Shown here: piece by piece, positions 44,033 through 57,700 of the stretch
How positions within the stretch are numbered: the first letter of the stretch is position 1
How the letters are laid out: every line of letters begins with the position of its first letter
NCBI GenBank assembly: GCA_018873245.2
Contig: JAEMBT020000009.1
Span: 868,001 to 932,000 of the forward strand
DNA length: 64,000 nt
Direction of reading: 5' to 3'
DNA from: Archegozetes longisetosus
Taxonomy: Eukaryota; Arthropoda; Arachnida; Sarcoptiformes; Trhypochthoniidae
Program-made: the position numbers and the translations under genes
The notes under the pieces: model-generated
What the model saw: only the letters and a program-made list of their open reading frames with translations
The model's database searches: none
What the model was told of the DNA's origin: nothing

Positions 44033-47000
44033 TCAAAAAACCGTTAATGAAATTGATCAGAAAAAAATAGTTTGACATTAGGGTAACATATTTTTATGAT
44101 GACTTGCCTTTTTGAGAAAATTTATAACACATATAATGCGATATATCCTTCTTTTGAGAAAACATCTTAATCTAAGCTTTCTTAGCAATGACAGTTCTGT
44201 CAATTAGCTTTTCACAACTTCAACTATTTCCTCAACTTTTTTATCAATGATTTATTCATTAAAAATAAATGACCAAATTCTCAGTTTTTATCAACTTATG
44301 TCCAATTTCTGATCGATGATAGCTCTGGAGATCAAATTTTCGTAATTACTTCGAAAGAAGAAATTTTAATAAAATTGAAAGCAATTTGATCTTCGAATCG
44401 ACTCGAAGTTTATAAGCAAATAGAAGATAATAAAATATTGATTTATTTATAAATAAGATATTTGTGTAATAGATAAATGAGAAGATTGATAAGAATGAGA
44501 CTGAGAAAAGACAGACAATAGTGTCCACTTCAAGTGAGTAATTATTTCAATTTGAAGCCCACAAAAAAACAAAGAGGACCTATCATTTAGTGTACTTGTA
44601 TGAAAACAGACTGAGAAATAAAAGAAATAGTACTGAAAACAGTATGAATCGGTGAATTGCGTGCCTGCAAAGTGTTGCACTTTGTCTGGTCTTTCTTTAC
44701 TTTGCTATTGTCTCACATACTCCTCACTCTTCAGACGGGGTAACTATATCTATGACCCATAATTGAAATGGTTTCTCAATACATACTATTCTTCTCGTAT
44801 TTTATGAGAATTGGTTAATACTATATCTCTCTCTATATATTCTATTCATTCGGACATTTCACGCGATTCTCTAATAACCGTTTAGTAGGTATGGAATGAT
44901 AGATAAGAGTATCCAATAGTATAATATTAAATAGAATTTTGTGATACTTAGTTTTGTGTGAAAATTATAATGTTTTACGCACTATAATAACGCAATTTTG
45001 TCTTTCATGCAATTCATCTCATATCTCAATAGAATTGAGTTAAACTGTTTAATTAAAATAATGTCATTTTATATTTCTATTTATACACAGAGTGTAATGG
45101 TTATTCATTTTTACAATTCAGGAATTATAATAACTTTTATAACTTATACACATTGAAGAAAATTTCTATAAATTCCTAATGTGTTTATTTAGGTTATGAA
45201 TAAATTTAGTATTTATTCAAATATGTGAATTGTTCAAAATAGTGAAATAGTAAAATGCAAATACTTAAAAACTATTAATTTATTTATTCTAAAGGGATGC
45301 CGGAAAAAATATAACTGGAATACTAAATGGATTTTTCAAAAATGGACAATACGACCAAAGAGTGCGACCTAATTATGGAGGTATGAATGAGTTAATATTG
45401 TTCATTTCGTTTAATACTGTTAATATTTATTCATAAAACGTATATAAAAACCGATTTCCATCCTCTAATGCTCACTTCTCTCCCATCCATCTCACGCTAA
45501 ATCCCATTTTTGTTTCCATTTTTCACAACATTTGATTTGATTTTGCTGAATTTTGTTCCCAAAATGTGTTACTGTTTGAATTGATGAGCTTTTACTTGCT
45601 CCAAAACTTGTGTCCAACATTAATATTCATGTTAATTGTAGTTGAAATGTTTTATTTCAATGATTGACTCATTATATTATGTTTTTGTTTTGTTATACAG
45701 TGTTTCATTTATGTAATGTAAAAGCTCATAATTCAGGTATAGACCTATCAAAATTGAAGATCTTGATAAAAGTTCATATCTTTTCATTTGTATTTATTCA
45801 TTTGATGTTAAAAATATAATGAGTCATAACTAATCTTCATGTTTGATCAAAATATGCTAATCTAGAAATGTTTAACTCTATTGTCTACTATTGAAGGAAA
45901 TCATTTATTTCATCAAATGTAACTTCAAGAATACAAATGAGAACTGGTTTTCAAATATAAAATTTGCTTTTTCCAAAACTAAAACAAATGCTGATTGACT
46001 CAACTGACAAAAAATAGTGTTGAAAAAATCAAACGGAAATATTGTTGAAAAATTAAAAGAAAATAATATTGAAAATAATCGATAGAAAGTGCTATTATTT
46101 AATGATAGAAATCAAGTTAATTTGTGTTAATTCATTTTTTGCTGACTACTAGCACTAAAAAACAAATCTTATACTAAAAGTGAAGCAAAGCATAAAAAAC
46201 GACGCAGACACTCGATGGTATTTGTCACACAAATCCTACCAAAAAGACTAGTAGCAATTGATTGACCTTTGAACTTTTATTCAATCTGGCAAAATGGGAA
46301 AATTGCCACACATTTGTGTCGTTAACTTAAATTGCAGTTTGAGTTGAAGGGCAATAAACGATGCGAATAATAAGAGGCAAATTTCAGAGTCTAGTATACA
46401 GTTGAGCGTTTATTACACCAATTTTGGCAGAATATTTATATTATATCTACCAATTTATATCTAATACAGTCAATTCATTTTGGATTGTAGTTCAATCTCT
46501 ATTAATATTTTACTATAAGAAATTGCATGTCAGTTACAACTAGTGCCAATGGATTATTCATTTGATTTTTTCAAAAATTTCATTTTATTTCGTTTAATAA
46601 TTGGTTTAATTAATTTGTTGTTTATTCGTTAAAAAATATGTTAGAAAAATTTGTTTTATTTGTTATTAGGAAAATTATGTCTAAAATAGATTTATATTTT
46701 TTCATAACTCATTTAACGAATCCTCTATTTCTTAAATTTATTGTGTCTCATTCTGTTTAATTTATTTAACGAAATCAACTTTCACACAAATTATGATAAA
46801 GATATTCAAAACAATTTTATGTTATATTAAATAAATAATAATAATTTTTTCGTAATAACAAATTTTGTGGCATATTTGTTAACGAATAAACAACAAATTG
46901 ATTAAACCAACTATAAAACGAAATAAGACGAATTTTTGAAAAAAAAAGTAAAACTCAAAAATTGTCGTTATAACTAGTGGACTAAAACGGATTTTCTCCT

Positions 47001-49553
47001 CCTAACCAATGATTAAAGTTTAGAGCGATTGCAGTTAAACCTTATTCCTTATCATTATATCATCTAGAGATCATACTTTATTCAGAACAAGAATATTCGT
47101 TTGCTTCTTCTTTTAATGGGTCGATACTGAGAAATGGCTTTATTGCTGGTTTAGTCCTAGCTTTGTTGTTAAGCCTTTTACTAAGAATTCATTTTGAGAA
47201 TTAGTATTCTCTAGACTTGATATGCCGTTTGTTCGAAAATCTATTGCTTGAAAAGCTATTACCCGGAAACTAATTTCCCTAGGTTCTATTGTACAAATTT
47301 ATTATACAAGATATTTCTCGAGACAAATTTTCAAATCAGAATTGTGTCAATAGAAATTCGGTGAAACCAAATTGCAACTGAACAATAAGCAACATTTGAT
47401 TTGTATTTTGCCCAATACTAGAGACTAATCTGAGACTACTTTGATATGCAGCGCAATGTCATTCTCTAAATTATTCTGATATTCGCTAATTTTGAATGCA
47501 AAGCAAAGATAAGCACAAGTGCAGGCAAAGCAGACTACGCGTGTATCTTATTGTTAATTATTCACGTTATAATATATTCTTATGATTTATTACTGGATAG
47601 CATGCGATCTTATGGAATAGCTTTAAGAATACAAATTATTATATTCAATAACAAATTCTAGTGTATTATTCAGTATATTCCCAGTTAATGAATGACTAAT
47701 CAAAAATAAATTGATACGAAAAACTTGCGTTTATCCACTTTTTGAAGAATCTTAAGAATTCGTGAATTTTTTCTTATATTTCATCTGACTTTTGTTCAAT
47801 TAAGTCATGGAATTGACGAATAGAGTTGTCAAACATATTCTGACATTAAATTATCCTTTTTCTGAATATAAATTATTTAATTCTGCGCACAATTGAACAG
47901 ATGCTAAACAAACTGTTCCGACAAAACACAACTTTGGAGAGAGAGAGAGAGAGAGAGAGAGAGAACAGAATAATTGCGCATAAAGTCTGAATGTCAAACC
48001 GTTATTGTATTGTTGCCATAGGAATAAATCAGGCTTTGGTGACAATTTCGATTGCCTTTTGATCACTAATTATAATTGCTTAGCAGCGAACCCATTCGAT
48101 CGATTCGATTTGAGAGAGAAAACTAGAGACCGAAAAAGGAGTAGTAATTACTTCGTCTTTTGATTCTTGGATTCCTTGATTCTTTGATTGTTTCTATTAC
48201 TGCTTTTCTCTCTATTTTTGGATTTTTTTATTTCTAAAGAACAGTCAATTCTGTGAAACATTTGTTTTTTGCTTCTTAGATAAAAATACAATTATTTTTA
48301 CTTCTTTTCATTCTTCTTATTCTTCTTATTCTTCTACTGCTTATCGACTTATTGAGTGAGAAAAAACAATTTGAGAAAGTTTTGCAAACTTTTTGTTTTC
48401 TTATTATTGCTCTTATTGGTTAGAAATAGTTTTGTAAAACTTTTTTCTCAGTTGTGCTGAAAATTGATTTGAGAAATAGTTTTGTTTTATACGTTTTTGG
48501 GTTGAATTTTTGCTCAATCTTTTGACTTGATTTGCATGAAAATAGAAATAAATGATTGAAGAAATATAACTTATCTGTGAAGTAAAGTACGTAAAACATG
48601 AAATATTCTTTTTTCTTTGAGGGTCTTATTTCCATTGCTTGGATATAAATATTTTTTCATTATTTTGCTTAAAATACAAGTCTATCCGCCAAATGGCAGC
48701 CTTATATTGATTTCTAAATTCTCCTCACATTTTAAGCTCAAATATATTTTAAGTTATTCTGAGAATTATAAAGAATAAAAACTAGAATTTAAATCGTGAT
48801 GAAGTGTAGCATAATATAAAAGTCAGTATTATAACGACAAATGGATTGAATTTGAAAGTTGATCTCACTCAACAAAACAAATTGAGACAATTTTATAATC
48901 TGTTTTTAAGCCTCTTCTCTAAATGTATTTATTCAAAATATTGAACAAATTCTAAAACTCATTCTACCAATGATGGACTTATTAATATTAAAGAGAAAGT
49001 TAAATAACTTGCTTATAGTTGCTAACAAACAAAACATTAAATATGAACATGATATTGAAAATAGTTAAGCCTGAAAAAATGAAAGTTATAGCTATGGTGA
49101 TGTTTATGCAAATATTTATGTGGCAGAAAGTTTGAGTAACTAAACATTTATACTAAAAAACATAATATCAAAGCAAATAAATTAAAAGTAAAAATAAATA
49201 AAACCTGACTTAACTTCATATATGGGACTATATATTAAATGAGAGATCGAGTTAATAATCTCTGCGCAAAGATATTGACAAATGTTATATAACCAAAAAG
49301 CCGCTCAAATATTGCAACACATATATATCATAGCATTAGTGAAGCTATAAATATATTGATGCCCTGAGGCCTTTCTAGCCTCAGGGCCTTCATTCTGATG
49401 TATAGATAGATAAAAAGAGTGAGAGATCCACAGTCTTCTGAAAATAAATTATAGAAAGAGTTATTGCCTAAATGTTATCACACCAATCCCTATGCTCCAT
49501 GACTATAGTATGCTTTATGCTAATCAATTGTCATGTTTGTTCTCACAAATTCT

Positions 49554-49596
<43 letters not shown>

Positions 49597-51281
49597 AAAT
49601 ATATATGCATTTGTTAGTTCAAACACAAACTCATCTAAATTTGATGAATAGCTAAAATCTACATACTAAAATTTGATGTGCATTAACTGGTTGGCTAATG
49701 CCTTTTGACTAGCTCTAGTTTTACCGATTCGTTTTAATTTAATTCATTCTCTACTTTAAATTTTTAATGTTTGTATATAAAGAGAAACTCAATAAGTTTT
49801 CATTCAACGCAATCATCAAAAGCACTAAAAATATAAAGTTTTAGTTATATTGAACTTTTAATATTGAAAGAATTTTTATTGGAATATTCAGAATAGAAAA
49901 AATGGTGCAATACCTTTGAAGAAATCTCTGAACCGATTCGAAGGCACAACTCTGTAAAAGGAGTTGTATTACAAATTTGTTTTTTTCTTCTACTAATGCG
50001 TCAACAGACCTTACATTCCATTAGATTTATATAACTTTTCATCAATAATATCAAAACTAATTCAAATTTTCTAATATTTCATATCTGATACTCTCTTGGA
50101 TTGTGTGACGGAATGTTTGAGTTTTAATTTTGCATTAAATCAATAGTTCAAATGTTTCATTACTCCTAAAATGGAAGTTTCATATTTGAGCCTAAGTTGT
50201 CTTTCAATAGCAATCAGAATATGATGAGTGATAAAAACATTCTTTAATATCCATTAATAAAGACATTTGTGATGCAGAATATGACGTAAATAATGATTAG
50301 GTTTACAACTATATCATTAAGCGTTAACAAAGGATTATACTGAAAAAGTGACGCATTCGAGTATATATCGGGTTAATAGAGATCCACTTTTTCTCGGTCT
50401 AATTGCATTCAACCAAATAATAAACGAATCACTAGTTCTTCCGCCAAAGTCATGACTAGGTACAAGTGATGTGTTTTGTTTAGCGACTATGAAACTGAAT
50501 CCCCAAAAAAGTTGCTACAATTATAGCATTTTTCTTCTGGTTCTCTCATATTATCGATATATAAGATAAAAAAATGTTGTACTGATTTTGTGTAGTGTTA
50601 TGTTACAAATAGAGGATAACATGAGAGTCCACAACTGCAATTCTCCATCGACTGCAATCGAGACTTGGGAGTATGCAAATAATTTGCAGAATAGACTACT
50701 AATTCAATATATACAAATTGATTACAATTTGATTTATTTTTAGATATGTCCTTAATTTCCAGAAAGATATCATTTAGTATCGTGAGTCGCATCATATAAA
50801 TCTCTATACAAAACCTAATGAAAGTAAGTTATTATTCTAGTATTTTCGGTGTTCACTATCGGATATTTAGAGAACCGAGACTATGAAGTTTAACTCGAGT
50901 TTTCAGGTCCGAGAGTAGGAGATATCAGAAAAATCGACCACTAACAACGACTAATGATAGAACTAAATAGAGCTAAGAATTCGTAGAAATACAGTATTCG
51001 GGTTAGAGTTAAGGAGAGGAAAAGAAAAATAATTTCAGATCAAATGAAAAAACAATAAATTCAATTCAGTTTGACTTATTTCTGAGAAAACATCCTATCA
51101 AATAGAACTTATTTTGGTATTACTTTTGCGATTGTCTTCAAATTAATAACGTCATATATTAGGAATCAGTAGATTAGTAATCAATTATGCTATTATTTGC
51201 TCATTTATGTATATTCTAGCTGTACATCTAAATTCTTTTCTTAATACAGATAAATAGATATGTATTAAAAGAATATAAGGA

Positions 51282-51351
<70 letters not shown>

Positions 51352-51668
51352 TCTTTGCTAGACATAGACTAGTACTCAAACTTCATATCCTTGTGATATT
51401 CTTACGCTTCTCGTGATAGGGTTGACTACTTTGAGACTTATTTCTGTTTTTTGCTAACAATATTGCAGTCTCAGCACATTATATAACAAAACGAAAATAC
51501 CTTATTTGGTATTAAGAGTGAAAGGCATCAAGCTAGAATGTGTGATATTTTCTATGCGATTAAATGGTATTGCAGTTTAGAGCTATAACATGTGTTATTA
51601 TGTGCCCAACACTTTTGCCCCGAATAATAAGCTTTAGTGAAAATCCGTTTTTTCTTGTTTCTTATTCA

Positions 51669-51716
<48 letters not shown>

Positions 51717-54700
51717 CTTATAGCCTTTTTCTCATAATAGATGAATCTATTAGAATCTATAAGGAATAATGATCCTATATGAAAAATAAGTAAATTGATT
51801 GTTATTATTTGGCGCCAATCTTGATTATAGGCTTGAGTAAGAGTAGGAATGAAGACCAGAAAATAAGTAAATTACTCATCAATTTGTAACATATTGCGCT
51901 TTCCATTCGAGTCAAGTCCCACCAATTGAATAATAGGACTAGAATTAGAGCTTCTCTTATTTCGCCCGACAACTCAATAGCCTTTCGATTCTTTTGACGC
52001 TAATTTTATTTCACATTTGACTTTTTGTTTTGCCTAAATTTGTTCTACTTGCAGCTATCAATTTAGTTGATTTTCTCTTTTTCTTATTCGATCATTACTT
52101 CATTCTTCATTCTTCGTTCTTCATTCTTAATTCTTCGTTCTTCATTCTTCATCCTATTTTAATTTCACCTCTATAATCAAATCAATTTATTCGAAGTCTC
52201 TATAGTTTTCTATTTCTCTTTAGATAGCATCCAAATTGACTTCAGTCTCTTTTTATACTGAAGAATAAATAATTTTTTTAATTGAAATTTATTTCTATCT
52301 TTCGTCAATACGATTAAAGATTGTCTTAACTCAATAGATTTTTGTTGAGAGTTTGTAAATCGAATACTCAATTAAATTTGCTTTCGCTATTCATCCCAAT
52401 TATCCAAAATTTGAATCGAGCGTTGTTTCAAATGTGCCAATAGTTTCAGGGTTTAAGCCTCAGTTTTTATCTGATCTGATTCAGTTTGAAGTAAAAGGTT
52501 ATGCATCTTATTGTGCATGACTTGATGTTGGTTCTAAGCTTAATAGCAGATACCGAAATTTGTACAATATTTCTCATAAGATTGAGAGTCTGCACTGATT
52601 CGCCCAAACAAGTCAATAGTCAGTTTTGATAAGACTTCAATTTTTCTTATTTCTTTAAATATGACATTTCGAATCTTCAAAAAGCCAATTAGTGAATCAA
52701 ACGACACCCAGTTAAATGGAGAAAAGTTTTGATCAATGTAGAAAAAAAGTCATGCAATCATTGACAAAATGAAACTTTATTTAAGAAAATAATTAAATTC
52801 GCATTTGTTCCCTATTCTGAAACACGCACTCTATTAGAGAAATTGTTTGAAATGAGGCAACGGAAACTCGACAAATATGTATCAAAAATATCTGATTATC
52901 GAGTTTGGCGTAGAGAAGAACTAAATTCCATATAGTTATTAATGAAATGGCACCTTTTTAGGGCTCAACGTAATATAATACTAATAAATTTGATTATATC
53001 AGACCTATTGCGAATAACAATTTTATTATTTCAATTAAGAACACGTAGAAGATATAATTGTCAAAGGTTATATTGGATGAACGATCAATTTAAAAACATT
53101 CCAGAGAAGTGTGCAAATGTCACAATAGAAGAAAAGTGATTAGAAAAGCTGAAGATTTTAATTAGAACAAAATATTTGCATAATATGTAAATGTATTGCA
53201 CAATTCTTATCTAATTTGATTTAACGCATAGTTAATAGGATTGGTTACGCCTTTGTATAACCCAATAATTACAACACTCCTACTATCGATAACTTTCTCA
53301 AATTTTAGCCTCTCTTCCAATTATAAGATCATTGTTTCAGACAATTGTTTCGTTTCAGGAATTGATGACATGATAGGTTAGGTTAGAAATGAATGATAAT
53401 TATCTAAAAATAATTAAATCCAATAATAAATAGTTATTAGTCTAGTATGATATAGATTACTCTCTTTTTATCAACTCTGAGCAAATCTTATAGAAAAATA
53501 ATTTTTAATGTAAAACACGTATTCATATCTAGTCCTAAAATGCACTGACAATAAAATAACCTAATTTTTACAGCAATGCTTCTAATATTCTAATCTATTT
53601 ATAATCAGTTTTGTTAACATAACTGAATGTCGTATATGCTGGTAGAGAGAAATGTAGTAGAGTGTTATTATGAAAAGCATAGTATCATTAGTCGAACTAC
53701 TGTACGAACGTTATAATGCCTTCTTCTAGTACCAAAATATCAGTACATTTCCACTTGAGAGAGCATTTTAAAAAGTGTAGCACTTATTTTTCCAGTTGTA
53801 TTGTACCCAACTCTTTATCATTTTTGACAATAATACAATTACATTTTACTATCTAGTATAGTATATACTATTCTTATTGAGAAAATTTTCATTTAAATTC
53901 AATTTTCATTTAAATTCTATTTGCATACTATCGCCAAATTCTTCTATCAAATTCTCTTATTATTAAATGTCGAGAATATTAAATTATAAATAATCATCTT
54001 GTTATACATTTTCAACTAGTACTCTATAAATTACTTTTTGGGAAACCGTTCGTTTTAAGGTGTTTTCCTGTAACTCTTCAGTTCCCTATAATAGTGTCTT
54101 TGAAGAGATATCTTATGAAACCCATTTCCAAATCTCATATATTATTTTGAGGCTCTATTTATTACTGTTTCTTAAAAATATCATACAATGTGTTCCTTTA
54201 AGTCAACTCTAGTATTGTTATTTAGTGTATAATCGGATAACAGATTGTGTGTAAATATAATTTTTGTGGTTAAATCTTATGTATGAGAAATTTCTTACTT
54301 TATCATAAGATTCTTATTTTTAACTTTTATAAACCACTGAATCATCAAATTGAAATAAAATCAAGAAACGAACAATCCATCTTTGTATAATATTCCGGGT
54401 TTCGATCGAAAAAATTGATTTTAGAATAATTTTACTTAGTTATTTAAAAATTACTTAAAATAGTTTTCAATTTTGTGTTCATGTCTGATAATTTGTATTT
54501 CTGAAAATTTTTGCTTCTCAGAAGAAAATTCTCAATAACTTCCTGTTGCATTTCGTAAAACAAAAAAAATTGAAATAAGTTTCCAAAATAAAAATTTATT
54601 TCTAAATCGATATTTGAATGGCTAAAATGCTTGTTTTTATAGATTCTCAAAATAATAAATTGTTTATTGATTATAGTTTGGACTTTGAAAAGATTTAAAA

Positions 54701-57700
54701 GATTTGGTATATAACACATGATTGAATAAGAAGTAATGAATAATTAAGTATTAACGGAATTTACTTTTGAATCAATTTTAAAATGATTGACAGAATGCAA
54801 TATATGAAAACTGATTTGTTGGACACCCTATAATTATAAAGAATATATTGGTCAGTATTTTTCTTATTCCAACTGAAAAATGTTCTCCAGCTCTATACCT
54901 CAAAGTTAATCAGCCGTTAATATTTGCTTGAATTGCTTATCTTATTTTCTTGCTTTTGGTTCCTTATGTCTGCAATTTTTTGTTCGCAATTTTTTCGTTC
55001 CCAATTTTTCTGTTCCCATTTGTATCATCCATTCATTTAGAAGCCTTATGTGTATGCTTTAAATTTGTTTTTGCTTAATTCTAATTAACTAGTATTCCTG
55101 AAAAACTTGCGAATCTATTCGCCATTTTTCAAGTCAAATACTTATTAATCATTTATCTACCAAACTGTTTAGAGCAGAAAAATTTCATTTTCTTAAGTAA
55201 AATAATGTATTCAAAAAAATTTTAATATTAATGATATAATTTTTGGCTTGTAAATACAATTCATTTTATAGGCATCATTTTTACCCTTAATTTACTCAAA
55301 TTAATTGTTTCCTTTAAGTGATGACAAGCTTTACTGAAACATTTTATAGTATATCAATATTTTCTTATTTTCTTAATTGAGTTTCGGAACTAAATTCTAT
55401 GTTACCCTTTGTGCTAAAACATCACAACTTATACTATTTTCTTGAGATTTTAAATTCGCCATTCACTTCTTATATGATTGAATATGTCAATTCAAAATAT
55501 TGATTACGACCATCTTGAGTCAGTTAGAAGAAATTTGTTTCAAATACAAATAGCTATAATCAGCATTTGATACTTCAATCTGTTCTAACCTATATTGAAT
55601 TTTAGTTTAAATTAATCAATTTCTAGTTAAAATATGTTTATCTCACAATCGCATTCAGAAGATACCATATCTCTTAAATTTTTCGGTCTTATTAGACGAC
55701 TTGCGGGCCATATCCAGCCCATGAAAGTAAAATTTTTCGGCTCTCTAAGGCTTTAGAGATGTATTATAAAGATCAATAAGTTCAAATTGTTCGTTACTGT
55801 TATTAACGATAAGCATTAGCTTTGAGTATACTGAAAATAACCCTTTTTATGCTTTGGTTATAAAAATAGTAATTGTGACTAAAATATTATCTGTAAATAA
55901 CCCTCCGTCATATTCGCGAAGGGATTATTCGCCAGATAATAGTAAACAAAACAAAAGCTCATTATTGTAACAACTTAATGATGATATCCTGAAACGGTTC
56001 TTCACATTATTTTGATTTACATTCCTGATCAGCATTCTGTATTCAAAAGATTCCTATCACTATATTAATAATGGAATTAAACTAAATGACAAATGAAATC
56101 CAATATTTATTTCGAGTAGTCGTTTCCGGACTGGTATAAAAATCGTTGACGGAATTTCAAAAAATTGATTGATTTCAATAATTTTAGAGCAATATCGTCA
56201 TGGTTTCTGTTGAGAGCAAAAAAGAGCAAAGAACAACTGCAGAATATGAGAATATTCTACTTCTAAAAGTGCGATCGATTTCTTAGCGTTTTTTTTAATA
56301 ATGTTAAACTTTGCTTTTTCCTCAAAATAATTAATTTGTCCATTAATACAAGATGTTTACGAAAGTTCTTCCTTTTTGTCTAAAATAATTTATTTCACTC
56401 TTGAGTTTAAGGAAACTAACTCGAAAAAACTAATCGAATCTAGAATTATAAATATCCCTCACTGGGCATAAAACAAATTCAAACATTTTAAAAACGCATA
56501 GCATTTAATTCTCGTTAAACTTAATAATAAACTTGTGATAAGTGATGAACAGCCAATTTTAAGACATGGTAAATATATTTATTTGAAATGTGTAAATGCC
56601 ATTTTGTCAGCAAAAGTTTTCTGATTGTACCATAGCTGTCATTCAGTTTGTTCAATCATAACAATAACTCAATTGCAATGCTTTCAAATCATGCTTTTCA
56701 TAAACTTTTCAGTTCTATGCTACTTAAGTTTTCTGAAAGATTTTTTAGCGATAAGTTTTCACTTTGAATGAGACAACTGAAAAGACACTCGCAGCAAAAC
56801 CAGATAAACGCATTTACCTTCGATGGTCACTTGAATAAGACTCACTCAAGTGTACCCTTAAGATAGGCCTTTAAATGTCGACATTTATTCGAATCTTTCA
56901 ACAAAACCAACTTTTCATTTAGTTTTGAAAGCATATTTTTATGATAGCAATTTGTCTTGTAAGTAAAGACCTGGTTTCGGAGTAAAAGTGAGTAATTAAT
57001 AGTATTATCTCCAAAAATATTTTGAATTATTGAATCTCAACACAAATTACGTCGAGTATTTTATTGAACCCTGAAAATAAGAATAACATAAATGTAGTTG
57101 ATTATCGATTAAATGACTAATAACAAATAAGTACAGCTAGAAAATCACACGAAACTATTGAATTGAATCACAATCAATTTTCAACATTGCATATATTTAA
57201 GTTAAAACTCTTATCAGGTTCAAGTGATTTATGTGCTGAGAAGGCACGTCCGCATTCAACAGAGTTCAATGGAGCTTATTTTTTGAAAGTCACTTAAATG
57301 AATTTTTAAATTAAGTTACATATTCAATTAATCTTTGTAATTAAAAAAACTTGTAAAAAAGTATTCAAAGTCAAAATTAAGGTATTTCTTTTGGTTCTTT
57401 TAATTTTTCATTTTTTTCTCGAAATCTAATATTAAAATTAAATAGAGAAATGTAAGTTAGCAGAAATGCCTTTCACTGCAAGTTTTATTAAGTCTAAACA
57501 AAAAGCTATTTCTGTTGCTTACCCAAAAAATTTAGAGAATTTTCAATCTTTGTATAGATTTTAATTTTGAGACTTCCAAATGGGAATAAATTGAAATATT
57601 TGTTTTGGCAATAATAAAGAAAATTGCATTTAAATTTTAAATAGTCTTGAGGCTAATTTTGACTAAATTAATTAATTCTATAGGTCCTCCTGTGGAAGTA

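Larger units (their letters stand above)
40401..45294. other. Intron 1 of the RDL-type gene
   Basis: This 4.9-kb intron is bounded by gtaagt and tctaaag. It carries the 11-bp minisatellite at 41789 and (GA)22 at 43985. No further exon is recognised. The 62-codon open segment at 40966-41154 is hydrophobic but unlike any channel exon I know. Confidence 0.65.
45381..57683. other. Intron 2 of the RDL-type gene (12.3 kb)
   Basis: It is bounded by gtatga and ctatag. It contains a long inverted-repeat MITE (46566), four GA/CT arrays, a 7-bp tandem repeat (52099) and a GC-rich hairpin (49361). Around 55690-55760 there is a GC-richer patch with ACTTGCGGGCCATATCCAGCCC that resembles a decayed hAT end, but I found no partner. 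I saw no second copy of the 68-bp exon. Confidence 0.65.

Noticed and set aside
54444-54719. 91-codon minus-strand ORF
   Set aside because: Low-complexity composition (Phe, Asn, Lys, Ile) typical of AT-rich non-coding DNA; inside RDL intron 2.
55690-55760. GC-richer patch resembling a hAT end
   Set aside because: No opposite terminus or target duplication found, so not called as an element.
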